DNA from: Streptomyces sp. WM6378 | GTDB taxonomy: Bacteria; Actinomycetota; Actinomycetes; Streptomycetales; Streptomycetaceae | Length of the DNA: 64,000 bases | Reading direction: 5' to 3' | Assembly: GCF_001279695.1 (NCBI RefSeq) | Contig: NZ_LGDD01000293.1 | Location: 101,422 to 165,421 of the forward strand | Shown here: piece by piece, positions 1 through 8,140 of the stretch | How positions within the stretch are numbered: the first letter of the stretch is position 1 | Layout: each line of letters opens with the position of its first letter | Notes under the pieces: generated by a model | The model's input: only the letters and a program-made list of their open reading frames with translations | Databases searched by the model: none | What the model was told of the DNA's origin: nothing | Made by a program: the position numbers and the translations under genes

Positions 1-135
1 GACGCGGGCAACCTGGACGAGGTCCTGGACGCGGGCGCGGACCGCGTCGTCGTCGTACGGGCGATCACCGAGGCCGCCGACCCGGCCGCGGCCACCGCCG
101 ACCTCGCCAAGCGGGTCCGGGAGCGGCTCGCGTAG
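1..135 (+). CDS. thiE: Thiamine-phosphate synthase, C-terminal end (partial)
   Basis: Only the last 44 codons are inside the window, open from base 1 and ending at a TAG. The visible peptide contains the segment [12 protein letters not shown] followed by an alanine-rich final helix. This resembles the last beta-strand and helix of the ThiE TIM barrel (Gly-Ala-x-Arg-Val-Ala-Val-Val-Ser/Arg-Ala-Ile), the region that helps hold the phosphate. ThiE joins HMP-pyrophosphate and thiazole phosphate to give thiamine monophosphate. thiE next to metF is the usual Streptomyces order, which supports the name. The call rests on a short tail, so another phosphate-binding TIM barrel cannot be excluded. Confidence 0.65.
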   Translation, partial: DAGNLDEVLDAGADRVVVVRAITEAADPAAATADLAKRVRERLA

Positions 136-260
136 CTCGGGGCCGGTCAACGGCGCTGGTCACCGGGGGTGTCAACCGTGATCAAAAACCCCGGGCGAGG
201 AGTCCGCTGTCCGAGGGGTGGACAGAAGTCCGGCAATCGAGACAATTAACCCCCGTTTGG

Positions 261-289
261 TTGGGGGTCAAGGCACCCGTGGCTAACCT
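261..289 (+). promoter_or_regulatory. Candidate leaderless promoter of metF
   Basis: TTGGGG at 261-266 and TAACCT at 284-289 are separated by 17 bases. The metF ATG begins six bases after the -10-like hexamer, so transcription would start at or within a base or two of the ATG. No purine-rich ribosome-binding site precedes the ATG, which fits a leaderless mRNA, a common arrangement in Streptomyces. The short arms ACCCCC (249-254) and GGGGGT (263-268) overlap the -35 and could form an operator or hairpin. This is pattern-based inference. Confidence 0.45.
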
Positions 290-295
290 GCGAGT

Positions 296-1213
296 ATGGC
301 CCTTGGCACAGCTTCCACCAGGACTGATCGCGCGCGAACCGTGCGCGACATGCTCGCGACCGGCGAGACCACGTACTCCTTCGAGTTCTACGCGCCCAAA
401 ACCGAGAAGGGCGAGCGGAACCTCTGGAACGCGCTGCGCCGGGTCGAAGCGGTCGCCCCCGACTTCGTCTCCGTGACGTACGGGGCCGGCGGCACCACCC
501 GTACCGGAACCGTCGAGGCCACCCAGCAGATCACCGAGGACACCACCCTCACCCCGGTCGCCCACCTCACCGCCGTCGGCCACTCGGTCGCCGAGCTGCG
601 CCACACGGTGGGCCAGTACGCCGACGCCGGGATCCGCAACATCCTCGCGGTGCGCGGCGACCCGAAGGGCGACCCCATGGGCGAGTGGGTCAAGCACCCC
701 CAGGGTGTGACCTACGCGGCCGAACTCGTCGCGCTCATCCGGGAGTCGGGCGACTTCTGCGTCGGCGTCGCGGCCTTCCCGGAGATGCACCCCCGCTCCG
801 TGGACTGGGATTCCGACATCCGGCACTTCGTGGACAAGTGCCGCGCGGGCGCCGACTATGCCATCACCCAGATGTTCTTCGAGCCCGAGAACTATTCGCG
901 GCTGCGCGACCGGGTCTCGGCGGCTGGCTGCGAGACCCCGATCATCCCCGAGGTCATGCCCGTGACCAGCGTGAAGCAGCTGGAACGACTGCCCCAACTC
1001 AGCACCGCGGCCTTCCCGGAGGACCTGCGGGACCGGATGCTTGCCGTCAAGGACGATCCGGCCGCTGTACGCTCCATTGGCATCGAGTTCGCCACGGAGT
1101 TCTGCTCACGGCTGCTCGCCGATGGCGTACCCGGGTTGCACTTCATTACCCTCAACAACTCCACGGCGACGCTCGAAATCTACGAGAATCTCGGCCTGCA
1201 CCAGCAGGCGTAG
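296..1213 (+). CDS. metF: Methylenetetrahydrofolate reductase
   Basis: 305 residues, the usual size of bacterial MetF. The enzyme is a FAD-containing TIM barrel that reduces 5,10-methylene-THF to 5-methyl-THF, the methyl donor for methionine synthesis. Visible family motifs are SFEFYAPK (about 28-35, containing the conserved catalytic Glu at 30), VTYGAGG (60-66), LAVRGDP (117-123, with the substrate-binding Asp) and QMFF (192-195). The ATG at 296 is chosen because it follows a good -10 element by six bases and a folded core begins soon after it; no ribosome-binding site is seen. It stands downstream of thiE. The next gene begins 60 bases after its stop and may be co-transcribed. Confidence 0.95.
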   Translation: MALGTASTRTDRARTVRDMLATGETTYSFEFYAPKTEKGERNLWNALRRVEAVAPDFVSVTYGAGGTTRTGTVEATQQITEDTTLTPVAHLTAVGHSVAELRHTVGQYADAGIRNILAVRGDPKGDPMGEWVKHPQGVTYAAELVALIRESGDFCVGVAAFPEMHPRSVDWDSDIRHFVDKCRAGADYAITQMFFEPENYSRLRDRVSAAGCETPIIPEVMPVTSVKQLERLPQLSTAAFPEDLRDRMLAVKDDPAAVRSIGIEFATEFCSRLLADGVPGLHFITLNNSTATLEIYENLGLHQQA

Positions 1214-1273
1214 CCGAAAACCGGCCCGGGTCAGGGGACAGCTGCACCCGGGACAGGAGAATGAGGGGCGTAC

Positions 1274-2131
1274 ATGGGCTGGACGGTCCTCTACATCGCG
1301 TTCGGAATCGTCGCACTGTGGCTGCTCGGCGAGGTGCTGCTGCAGTACAAGGCGCGGCTGCGCTGGCGGTTGCTCGCCTTCACCGGATTCGTGGGCGTGG
1401 TCCTCGGCGTCCTCATCCCGTCCGTCTTCGTGATCATCCTGGGCGCGATCGCCTTCGCCGTTGGCCAGGTGTACGTCACGCTCTCCTTCCGGCGCGGCTT
1501 CTCCACCGGCTGGGCGCTCGGCGGCAGGCCGGGCGCGAGCCGCCGCCGCAGGGCGAGCCGCGGCAAGAGCGCCCCCGCCGCGGAACCCGTACTCGAAGTC
1601 TCCGACCTCCAGTACGAGGACGCGGCCGCCGTCGGCTCCCCGGACGCGAACGGCGAGCCGCCGCACGCCGATTCGGCCCACGCCGACTCGGTCTACGAGC
1701 CGCAGCCGATGCCCGACGAGACCGGCCAGTACGGCATCTACACCCCCGCCCAGCAGCCCGAGGCACAGCCCCAGTACGGCGCGTACGACCCGCAGCAGCC
1801 CTACGCCGACCCCTACGCCCCGCAGTACGACGACGCGGGCGCCGGGCAGCAGCAGTACGCCGCCTACTCGGACCCGTACATCGGCAACGGCGGCCAGGCA
1901 TACGGCACGTACAGCGGCTACGACAGCTTCGGCGGCCAGCAGTCCTACCCCGACCCGCTCACCGCCCAGTACGCGACGGACACCCCGCCCGGCGGTGTCT
2001 GGGTGCCGCAACAGCGCGACGGCGAGTACATCCCGTACGAGCAGCAGCAGGTCCAGCAGCCGCAGCAGCCGTACGACCCGAACCACCCGGACCAGCCGCA
2101 CCACCCCGAGCAGCAGCCCTACCGCTACTGA
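1274..2131 (+). CDS. Membrane protein with long Gln/Tyr/Pro-rich tail
   Basis: 285 residues. The first 67 residues form two or three hydrophobic segments (about 4-24 and 36-66). A strongly basic stretch at about 88-100 (RRRR and neighbours) suggests that the rest lies in the cytoplasm. The remaining 180 residues are low-complexity, rich in Gln, Tyr, Pro, Ala and Asp, with repeated YGxY, PQY and QPY motifs and a QQ/PYD-rich end. I do not recognise a catalytic domain. Proteins of this kind, a short membrane anchor with a disordered Q/Y/P tail, are common in Streptomyces and usually unassigned. A purine-rich GGAGAATGAGGGG lies upstream of the ATG. A GC-rich hairpin follows the stop. Confidence 0.75.
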   Translation: MGWTVLYIAFGIVALWLLGEVLLQYKARLRWRLLAFTGFVGVVLGVLIPSVFVIILGAIAFAVGQVYVTLSFRRGFSTGWALGGRPGASRRRRASRGKSAPAAEPVLEVSDLQYEDAAAVGSPDANGEPPHADSAHADSVYEPQPMPDETGQYGIYTPAQQPEAQPQYGAYDPQQPYADPYAPQYDDAGAGQQQYAAYSDPYIGNGGQAYGTYSGYDSFGGQQSYPDPLTAQYATDTPPGGVWVPQQRDGEYIPYEQQQVQQPQQPYDPNHPDQPHHPEQQPYRY

Positions 2132-2136
2132 CCGAT

Positions 2137-2161
2137 CCCCGGGCCGGGTCCCCGGCCGGGG
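2137..2161. terminator. Hairpin between convergent genes
   Basis: An imperfect GC-only inverted repeat (CCCCGGGCCGG paired with CCGGCCGGGG around a short loop) fills the 31-base space between the plus-strand membrane protein and the minus-strand oxidoreductase. Its position suggests a shared bidirectional terminator. There is no U-tract, as is usual in Streptomyces. Confidence 0.5.
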
Positions 2162-2162
2162 C

Positions 2163-3674
2163 TCACTGCGAGCCCCGGAAGTCGTCCCCCTCCACGATCA
2201 GCCCGGTCACCAGCGCGCCCGACATCCCGGCGTGCGCGAGCCCGCCGCCGGGGTGCGCCCAACCGCCCGCCAGATAGAGGCCCGGCAGAGCGGTGGTGTT
2301 GGACGGGTGCAGGAGCGCGGCCTCGGCCGCGGCCAGTGAGGGCGCGGGCACCGAACCGCCCCCGGCGCCGGTTGCCTCCGCTATGTGGACCGGGGTGCGG
2401 GACTCGTGCCACAGCAGCCGCTCCCGCAGCTCGGGCACGGCCCGCGCGGCGGCCGTGATCAGCTCGTCGGCGTACCGCTGGACCAGCGCCTCGTCCGTCC
2501 AGTCGACCGGGCCGTCGGGCGCGACCGTCGCCGTCAGCGTCACCGCCTCGTGGCCGTCGTCGGGCCGCACCGCCGGATCGTCGGGCCGCAGCACCGTGAC
2601 CGTAGGCGGTGCGTTGTGCGTTCCCGCGAAGGCCGTGCGCGCCTCGGCCGTGGCACTGGGGGAGTGCACCACCGTGCGGTGCGCGGCGTCCGAGGGGCGG
2701 GCGCCGCGCAGTGCGAGCAGCACCGTGAAGCGGCTCGGCCGGGCCGTGGCGGCGGGCCGGACCGTGCCGGGCGCCCACAACTCCCGGCCGGGCAGCATCC
2801 GTTCGAGACCGCGCGGGTCCGCGCCGCACACCACGTGGTCCGCCTCCACGGCCGTGCCGTCGGCCAGCTCGACGCCGGCCGCCCTGCCGTCCTTCTCGTT
2901 GACCCGCGTCACCTCGGCGTCGAAGACGAACTCGACCTTCCTCGCCAGACAGCGCTCGTACACCGCGCGCGCCAGCTCCCGCATGCCACCGCGGACGTAC
3001 CAACTGCCGAAGGTCTGCTCCATGTACGGCAGCACCGCCGCCGAGGCGGGGGCCGTGCTCGGGTCCAGGCCGTACTCCAGGGCGTAGTTCTCCAGGAGCG
3101 CGCCCAGGTGCCCGCCGCCCAGCTCCCACGCGGCGACCTCGCCCAGGGTGGCCGCCTGCCGGGGTGCGCGGAGCAGCCGGCGCTGCTTCGGCGCGGGGTA
3201 CGGCTCGCGGGCGAGGACCTGCCAGTTGGGCCACAAGGGCTCCTCCAACAGCGGTCGGCGCGTGCGGTCCCAGGCCTCCCTGGCCCGGATCAGAAACGCG
3301 CCCCAGCGCTCGCCCGCGCCCGCCCCCAGAGCCGCGTCGAGGGCCGACATCACGCCCGCGCGCGAGGCGTTGGGCAGCGACACCTGCGTACCGTCGGCGA
3401 AGAGATGGCGCGAGGCGGGGTCGACCGGGGCGAGCTCCACGCGGCTCTCCAGGGGCTCCTTGCCGGTCTTCACGAACAGGTCGCGGTAGACGGCGGGCAG
3501 CCGCAGCAGACCGGGGCCGGTGTCGAAGACGAACCCGTCCCGCTCGAACCGCCCCAGTGCGCCGCCGTACGTCGACGAGCGCTCGTACACCGTCACCCGG
3601 TGGCCTGCCACGGCCAGCCGGGCAGCAGCCGCCATGGCGCCCACACCAGCGCCGATCACCGCAATCCGTGCCAT
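2163..3674 (-). CDS. Phytoene-desaturase-like FAD-dependent oxidoreductase
   Basis: 503 residues from the ATG at 3674. The N-terminus is a Rossmann dinucleotide-binding fold: MARIAVIGAGVGAMAAA with the GxGxxG motif at residues 8-13, ending in an acidic ribose-binding position (VTVYE). A C-terminal FAD segment near LYLAGGWAHPGGG resembles the carotenoid desaturase and isomerase signature (CrtI/CrtN family). Such enzymes act on polyprenyl or polyene substrates at the membrane, but no phytoene synthase or other carotenoid gene is nearby, so the substrate is unknown. TTG (3704) and GTG (3698) starts also exist in frame. The ATG is preferred because it places the Rossmann strand at residue 2, as in homologues. 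It lies 31 bases downstream of the DUF4126 stop, suggesting co-transcription. Confidence 0.8.
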   Translation of the reverse strand: MARIAVIGAGVGAMAAAARLAVAGHRVTVYERSSTYGGALGRFERDGFVFDTGPGLLRLPAVYRDLFVKTGKEPLESRVELAPVDPASRHLFADGTQVSLPNASRAGVMSALDAALGAGAGERWGAFLIRAREAWDRTRRPLLEEPLWPNWQVLAREPYPAPKQRRLLRAPRQAATLGEVAAWELGGGHLGALLENYALEYGLDPSTAPASAAVLPYMEQTFGSWYVRGGMRELARAVYERCLARKVEFVFDAEVTRVNEKDGRAAGVELADGTAVEADHVVCGADPRGLERMLPGRELWAPGTVRPAATARPSRFTVLLALRGARPSDAAHRTVVHSPSATAEARTAFAGTHNAPPTVTVLRPDDPAVRPDDGHEAVTLTATVAPDGPVDWTDEALVQRYADELITAAARAVPELRERLLWHESRTPVHIAEATGAGGGSVPAPSLAAAEAALLHPSNTTALPGLYLAGGWAHPGGGLAHAGMSGALVTGLIVEGDDFRGSQ

Positions 3675-3705
3675 GTCTGCGACTGTATCCGCCGCCACTG
3701 ACAAC

Positions 3706-4323
3706 TCAGTCCGGCGGCTCGTGGACCCCCGCCGCGGCCAGCCGCTTCTCCTCCCGGCGCTGCGCCCTGCGCCGCCGGAAACGGCGGATCTTGCGCCACA
3801 GCACGACCAGTATCACGATGCCGAGCACCAGCAGCGTGCCCGCGATCACGGCCGCCGCGAGCGGATGGAAGATCGCGAAACTTATGATCCCGGCGACGCC
3901 CAGGTCCTCCGCCGTGCTCAGCGCGATGTTGCTGAACGGCTCGGGCGAGGTGTTCACCGCCATCCGCGTTCCGGCCTTGACCAGATGGCTCATCAGCGCC
4001 GTCGAACCGCCCACCGCGCCCGCCGCGAGATCCGGCAGCGAACCGTTCTGCCCGGCAAGGAGCGCCCCGACGACCGCGCCCGCGATCGGCCGGATCACCG
4101 TGTGCACGGAGTCCCAGACCGAGTCGACGTACGGGATCTTGTCCGCGACCGCCTCGCAGAGGAACAGGACGCCGGCGGCGATCAGGACGTCGGGACGCTG
4201 GAGCGCGTCGGGCACGTCGTCGGTGAGGCCGGTGGCGCCGAAGATGCCGAGCAGCAGGACCACCGCGTACGCGTTGACCCCGCTCGCCCAGCCGCTGGTG
4301 AACACGAGGGGGAGTACGGACAC
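3706..4323 (-). CDS. DUF4126 family membrane protein
   Basis: 205 residues from the GTG at 4323 (MSVLPLVFTSGWASGVNAYA, the characteristic opening of DUF4126 proteins). There are about five hydrophobic segments: around residues 2-24, 46-62, 80-105, 110-125 and 150-180. A strongly basic tail (KIRRFRRRRAQRREEKR) follows and is probably cytoplasmic. The function of the family is unknown. A longer frame runs back to 4584, but its first residues would be encoded by the arm of a strong hairpin (4564-4611), so I reject the longer start. The upstream region contains a pair of TGAGTA direct repeats. Confidence 0.75.
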   Translation of the reverse strand: MSVLPLVFTSGWASGVNAYAVVLLLGIFGATGLTDDVPDALQRPDVLIAAGVLFLCEAVADKIPYVDSVWDSVHTVIRPIAGAVVGALLAGQNGSLPDLAAGAVGGSTALMSHLVKAGTRMAVNTSPEPFSNIALSTAEDLGVAGIISFAIFHPLAAAVIAGTLLVLGIVILVVLWRKIRRFRRRRAQRREEKRLAAAGVHEPPD

Positions 4324-4378
4324 GGTCGCGATGTTAACCAGATCCGGCCGTTCACGACTGGGGTTGAGCACGGACGTC

Positions 4379-4427
4379 TGAGTATCCGTACCTAGGAGGT
4401 GAGATGAGTACCTGCACGGATGGGCTC
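4379..4427 (-). promoter_or_regulatory. Direct-repeat element upstream of the DUF4126 gene
   Basis: On the plus strand TGAGTATCCGTAC (4379-4391) and TGAGTACCTGCAC (4405-4417) are near-identical 13-mers placed 26 bases apart, about two and a half helical turns. ATCCGT at 4383-4388 and ACGGAT at 4416-4421 also form the ends of an imperfect 39-base palindrome. The block lies 60-100 bases upstream of the DUF4126 start, where an operator would be expected. A perfect AGGAGGTGAG followed by an ATG sits inside it on the plus strand; see the rejected list. Confidence 0.4.
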
Positions 4428-4563
4428 CCACCTGCGCGGACGGGAAGGTGGAGACCACGGAAGGGGCGCGGCGCCGGCACCGCCGACACGGGGCGGCGGA
4501 ACCGGCGCGGCTCCCTGGACGCAACGGGGTACGGGGGAGACCCGGGGGGACGTTCGGGGGAAA

Positions 4564-4611
4564 CGCCGGGCCGGTGCGGTTCATGGGGGATTGAACCGCA
4601 CCGGCCCGGCG
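4564..4611. terminator. Very strong hairpin terminator
   Basis: Two perfectly complementary 20-base arms (4564-4583 and 4592-4611) are separated by an eight-base loop TGGGGGAT. The hairpin is 25 bases beyond the stop of the minus-strand TetR gene, so it most simply ends the ABC-TetR operon transcript. Confidence 0.8.
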
Positions 4612-4635
4612 TATTTCCGTGTCCGGGGTCAGGGG

Positions 4636-5244
4636 CTAACGGCCGCTGACTCTGCCGTGCAACAGCCTTGACAGCGCCGCGTGGACGTCGTCCAGGGAGC
4701 GCTCGCTCTGGAAGGCCTGCCAGTCCAGCGCGGCCACGAGCACCATGCCGACCAGGGCCGCCGCCGTGAGCGGGATGTCGATCTCCTCGCTCAGCTCGCC
4801 CGCCGCCACCGCGTCCCGAAGCACCGTCTCGACGACGGCCACCGCCTCCCGGCGCACCACCAGGAGCGTCGACTGCCAGGCACGGTTGGTGCGCCACAGC
4901 TCGGCGACGTACAGCTGGGTGAAGGCCGGGTAGCGGTGGATGAAGTCCAGGCCGGCCCGGATCATCGCGTCAAGCGCCTCGACCTTGGTTCCACCCCGCC
5001 CGGCGGTTTCGTCCGCGGCCGCCTGCAAAGACGCGGTCAGCAGGCCCACGCCGTGCCGCAGCAGCTCCTCGAACAGCTCGGTCTTGCTCTTGAAGTTGTA
5101 GTAGACCGTGCCCTTGGCGACGCCGGCCCGCTCGGCGATCTCGTCGACCGTGGTGGCCGAGAACCCCTGTTCGGCGATGAGCGTCACGGCGGCCTCGTAG
5201 AGCTTCTGCCGGGTCGCCTGCCGTCTGGTGCTGCTGCTGTCCAT
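4636..5244 (-). CDS. TetR family transcriptional repressor
   Basis: 202 residues. The N-terminal helix-turn-helix (about 9-57) has the classic TetR signature: KLYEAAVTLIAEQGFSATTV, then IAERAGVAKGTVYYNFKSKTE. The C-terminal helical domain would bind an unknown ligand. It is the last gene of a three-gene minus-strand operon, behind the YhgE-type permease and the ABC ATPase. The palindrome at 8141-8164, upstream of the first gene, is the expected type of binding site, so an autoregulated transporter operon is likely. The ATG at 5244 is used; an alternative GTG at 5259 overlaps the permease stop (GTGA) and would add five residues. Confidence 0.92.
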   Translation of the reverse strand: MDSSSTRRQATRQKLYEAAVTLIAEQGFSATTVDEIAERAGVAKGTVYYNFKSKTELFEELLRHGVGLLTASLQAAADETAGRGGTKVEALDAMIRAGLDFIHRYPAFTQLYVAELWRTNRAWQSTLLVVRREAVAVVETVLRDAVAAGELSEEIDIPLTAAALVGMVLVAALDWQAFQSERSLDDVHAALSRLLHGRVSGR

Positions 5245-5255
5245 GGCGTCGATTC

Positions 5256-7340
5256 TCACAGGCTCAGCTCGGGGTGCAGCCGGTCGAGCGACCACACCTG
5301 CTTCTGCCGGGCGGACAGTGCCGTCAGCGCGAGGGCGCCCACGGTGAAGGCCGCCAGGACCGCACAGCCCTGCCACACCACGCCCAGGTCGCCGCCGGTG
5401 ATCAGCCTGCGCAGCCCGTCCACGACGTAACTCATGGGCAGGTAGGGGTGGACGGCGTTGAAGAACGCCGGGCTCGTCTGGACGGGGTAGGTGCCGCCCG
5501 CCGAGGTCAGCTGGAGCATCAGGACGGCGAGCACCAGGATGCGCCCGGCCGCCCCGAACTTGGCGTTGAGCCACTGCACGATCGCGGCGAAGCAGCAGGA
5601 GGTCAGAGCCAGATAGCCCAGCGTGCCGGCCGTCCGCTGCATTTCGAGCCCGAGCCCGAAGTGCAGCACCGACATCAGCGCGGCGATCTGGAGCACCCCG
5701 ACGGCCGCCACCGGCAGCCAGCCCGCGAACGCGATCCGCCAGGCCGAGGCCCCGGCGGCCAGGGCGCGCCGGTTGAGCGGCTGGATCAGCATGTACGCGA
5801 CCATCGCGCCCACCCACAGGGAGAGCGGGATGAAGTACGGGGCGAACCCGGTGCCGTAGTTGGGCGCCTTGTGCATCGCCTGCGAGGCCAGCTTGACCGG
5901 GTCGGCCATCACGTCGGTGCGCTGGTCGCGCTGCTGCTTGTCGTAGTCGGGGATCTTGCCGACGCCGTCGTGCAGGCCGGTCGCCAACTGCACGGAGCCG
6001 TCGGAGAGCTTGACGATCCCGCCGTCCAGGGCGCTCGCGCCCTTCTTCAGCTTGCCGACGCCCGTGTCGAGGTCGGTGGAACCCGTCTTGGCGCTGCCCA
6101 GACCGGCGTGGATGCCGGCCGCGCCCTTGGCGACGTCGTGCGCGCCCTTGTTGAGCTTGTTGATGTCGGCGACCTTCGTCTCCAGGTCGGTGGAGAGCTG
6201 CGGCGCCTTCGCGGCCAGGTCCTTGGCCTTGGTCTGGAGGTCTTCGAGGCTCTTGTCGAGCTTCTTGAAGTCGCCGCCCTGGTCCTTGACGAGGTTGTTG
6301 ACGTCCGCGGTAAGGGTCGCGGCGGTGGCCGTCGCCTTCTTGGCCCTGTCCAGCGTCGGGCACACCTGTCCCTCGGTGGACTTGTCCACGCAGAGCTGCT
6401 GGTAGACCGCGTTGACGTCCTGGGAGGCCTTGCGGGTGCCGGTCGCCGCCTCGGGGGCGAGGTCGATGATCTTCTTGAGGTTGTCGCGCACCGGCGGGAT
6501 CGAGTCGGCGAGGAGCTTGGCGGAGTCCCCGACGGTCTTGCCGTTGTCCTTGAGGTACGGCCGCGCCTTGCCGGCCGCTCCGTTGGCCTCGTCCGCGATC
6601 CGCTGGGTGCCGTCGGCGACCTGCTGGGCGCCGCTCGCCAGGGTGCCCGCGGCCGTGTCGAGCTTGGTGATGCCGCCGGCCAGCTTGCCGCTGCCGTCCT
6701 TGGCGTCGTCGAGCCCGTCGGCCAGATTCTTGGAGCCGTCCTTGGCCTTGCCGAGCCCGTCCTTGAGGTCGCCCGCGCCCTTGGCGGCCTTCTCGGTGGC
6801 GTCGTGGAGATCGCCGAACGAGATGAAGATCTTGTCGAGGAAGGACCGCGAGGCCTTGCTGGAGGCGGCGGCGCGGACCTCGGAGAACACCGTCTTGGAG
6901 ATCGACCCCACGATGTAGTTGTTCGCGTCGTTGGTCCGCACCTGGAGCGCGCCCGTCTCGGGGGTGTCCCCGGAGCTGGACGCGATCCTCTTGCTGAAGT
7001 CGGCCGGCATCGTCAGCGACAGGTAGTAGGTGCCCTTCTCCAGGCCCTTGCGCGCCTCCGCGCCGCTGACCTCGTGCCACTCGAAGGTCTTGCTGTCGAG
7101 CAGCTTCTTGCTGAGGTCGTCACCCACGTGGAGCTTCTGCCCGGCGGCGTCGGCTCCCTCGTCGTCGTTGACGAGCGCCACCGGAATCCGGTCGAGGCGG
7201 CTGTAGGGGTCCCAGAACGAGCACAGGTAGAGCGCGCCGTAGAGCAGCGGCAGCAGGAGCAGCGCGACCAGCGCGGCCCGCGGCAGCTTCCCCCTGCCGA
7301 ACCGCTTCAGCTCAAGCGCTGCCAGTCGTGGCGAACGCAT
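5256..7340 (-). CDS. YhgE/Pip-type ABC-2 permease-like membrane protein
   Basis: 694 residues. There is one N-terminal membrane segment (about 21-41) followed by the conserved YhgE/Pip N-terminal region (IPVALVNDDEGA, ALQVRTNDANNYIVGSI). A long extracytoplasmic central part (about 180-490) is built of degenerate alpha-helical repeats rich in Lys/Asp/Gly-Ala (for example LKDGLGKAKDGSKNLADGLDDAKDG). About five or six membrane segments lie at the C-terminus (about 505-670). This layout matches the YhgE/Pip family, which includes phage-infection protein homologues and ESX-like export-associated proteins; its substrate is not established. It overlaps the upstream ATPase gene by 29 bases, pointing to translational coupling, and is followed 11 bases later by the TetR gene. 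Confidence 0.85.
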   Translation of the reverse strand: MRSPRLAALELKRFGRGKLPRAALVALLLLPLLYGALYLCSFWDPYSRLDRIPVALVNDDEGADAAGQKLHVGDDLSKKLLDSKTFEWHEVSGAEARKGLEKGTYYLSLTMPADFSKRIASSSGDTPETGALQVRTNDANNYIVGSISKTVFSEVRAAASSKASRSFLDKIFISFGDLHDATEKAAKGAGDLKDGLGKAKDGSKNLADGLDDAKDGSGKLAGGITKLDTAAGTLASGAQQVADGTQRIADEANGAAGKARPYLKDNGKTVGDSAKLLADSIPPVRDNLKKIIDLAPEAATGTRKASQDVNAVYQQLCVDKSTEGQVCPTLDRAKKATATAATLTADVNNLVKDQGGDFKKLDKSLEDLQTKAKDLAAKAPQLSTDLETKVADINKLNKGAHDVAKGAAGIHAGLGSAKTGSTDLDTGVGKLKKGASALDGGIVKLSDGSVQLATGLHDGVGKIPDYDKQQRDQRTDVMADPVKLASQAMHKAPNYGTGFAPYFIPLSLWVGAMVAYMLIQPLNRRALAAGASAWRIAFAGWLPVAAVGVLQIAALMSVLHFGLGLEMQRTAGTLGYLALTSCCFAAIVQWLNAKFGAAGRILVLAVLMLQLTSAGGTYPVQTSPAFFNAVHPYLPMSYVVDGLRRLITGGDLGVVWQGCAVLAAFTVGALALTALSARQKQVWSLDRLHPELSL

Positions 7341-8091
7341 CCGCCGCCCCCTCCTCGCTCGTGGCCCCGTCCTCGGCGCCGGCTTCGGTCGTCACTACGG
7401 TGATGTCGGCCCCGGCGGGCGCCTCGCTGCAGACCGCGAGCACGGTGGTGCCGGCGTCCGCGACCGAGCGCAGCAGCGCCCAGGCGGCGGCCCGTTCGGC
7501 GTCCGACAGCTTCAGGTCGGTGTCGTCGACCGCGAGCAGCCGGGGCCGCTGGATCAGCGCGAGCGCGACCGTGAGCCGCAGCGCCTCAAGGCGTTCGAGA
7601 TCGCGTACGGAGGTGTGGTCGCGCTTGGGCAGCGAGGCGAGGTCGAGGCCCGCGGCAGCCAGCGCCTCGTCGATCCGGGCGCGGGACTCGGCCCTGCGCT
7701 GGGCGGGGGAGCGCAGCAGCGCCCGCACCGAACCGTCGTAGCGGCGCTGCAGCATCACGCGCTCGCGCAGGTGCTCGGCGACGGTGAACGCCGGGTCGAG
7801 CTCGCTGACCCCGGGCACATGGCCGAGCGCGCTGATCCGCCGCACGGCGGCCATCTTGCGCGGCAGCTGATGGCCGGCCACCCGCGCCCAGCCCTCGGCC
7901 GGCTTCATCCGGCCGGTGAGGGCGAGCAGCAGGCAGGTCCGGCCGGAACCGGAGGGCCCCGCGACCGCGACGAGCGAGCCGGGGGCCGCGTCGATGGCGA
8001 CCCCTCTGAAGGCCCAGCCGCGCGGTCCCTTGAGCCCGAAGCCCTCGGCGCGGATCGCCGCGCCGGTCACTTCCGAGTGCGGGCTGTCCAC
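7312..8091 (-). CDS. Degenerate ABC transporter ATP-binding protein
   Basis: 259 residues with the ABC ATPase outline, but most catalytic positions are altered. The Walker A is GPSGSGRT (45-52) with Arg51 in place of the invariant Lys. The Q-loop position has His (GHVPG, 91). The LSGGQ signature is replaced by LERLE (165-169). Walker B ends LLAVDD, with Asp190 in place of the catalytic Glu. The H-loop position reads AVCSEA with no His. A 40-residue acidic/alanine-rich tail follows. It is the first gene of the operon with the YhgE-type permease and TetR. The protein may bind nucleotide weakly, or act as a non-hydrolysing regulator. The reading frame is intact and codon use is normal, so this is not a pseudogene. 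Confidence 0.8.
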   Translation of the reverse strand: MDSPHSEVTGAAIRAEGFGLKGPRGWAFRGVAIDAAPGSLVAVAGPSGSGRTCLLLALTGRMKPAEGWARVAGHQLPRKMAAVRRISALGHVPGVSELDPAFTVAEHLRERVMLQRRYDGSVRALLRSPAQRRAESRARIDEALAAAGLDLASLPKRDHTSVRDLERLEALRLTVALALIQRPRLLAVDDTDLKLSDAERAAAWALLRSVADAGTTVLAVCSEAPAGADITVVTTEAGAEDGATSEEGAADAFATTGSA

Positions 8092-8140
8092 ATTCCCCCC
8101 TGCTCTGCGCGTCCCCCGGGCCGGAACTCCGGCCGCATTC

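Noticed and set aside
182-997. Long minus-strand frame over metF
   Set aside because: Antisense shadow caused by high GC; the plus strand has a complete MetF with all motifs.
4324-4584. N-terminal extension of the DUF4126 gene
   Set aside because: The extra 87 residues are basic and low-complexity, would begin inside the terminator loop, and DUF4126 proteins start at the SVLPLVFTSGWASG segment.
4404-4649. 81-codon plus-strand frame with a perfect AGGAGGTGAG site
   Set aside because: Its coding region runs through the whole 20-bp-arm terminator hairpin, has no family resemblance and ends in the TetR gene; the start signal is more likely part of the repeat element.
5274-7403. 709-codon plus-strand frame opposite the YhgE-type permease
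   Set aside because: Antisense of a well-supported gene; no hydrophobic core or family motif, only Gly/Arg/Val-rich shadow sequence.
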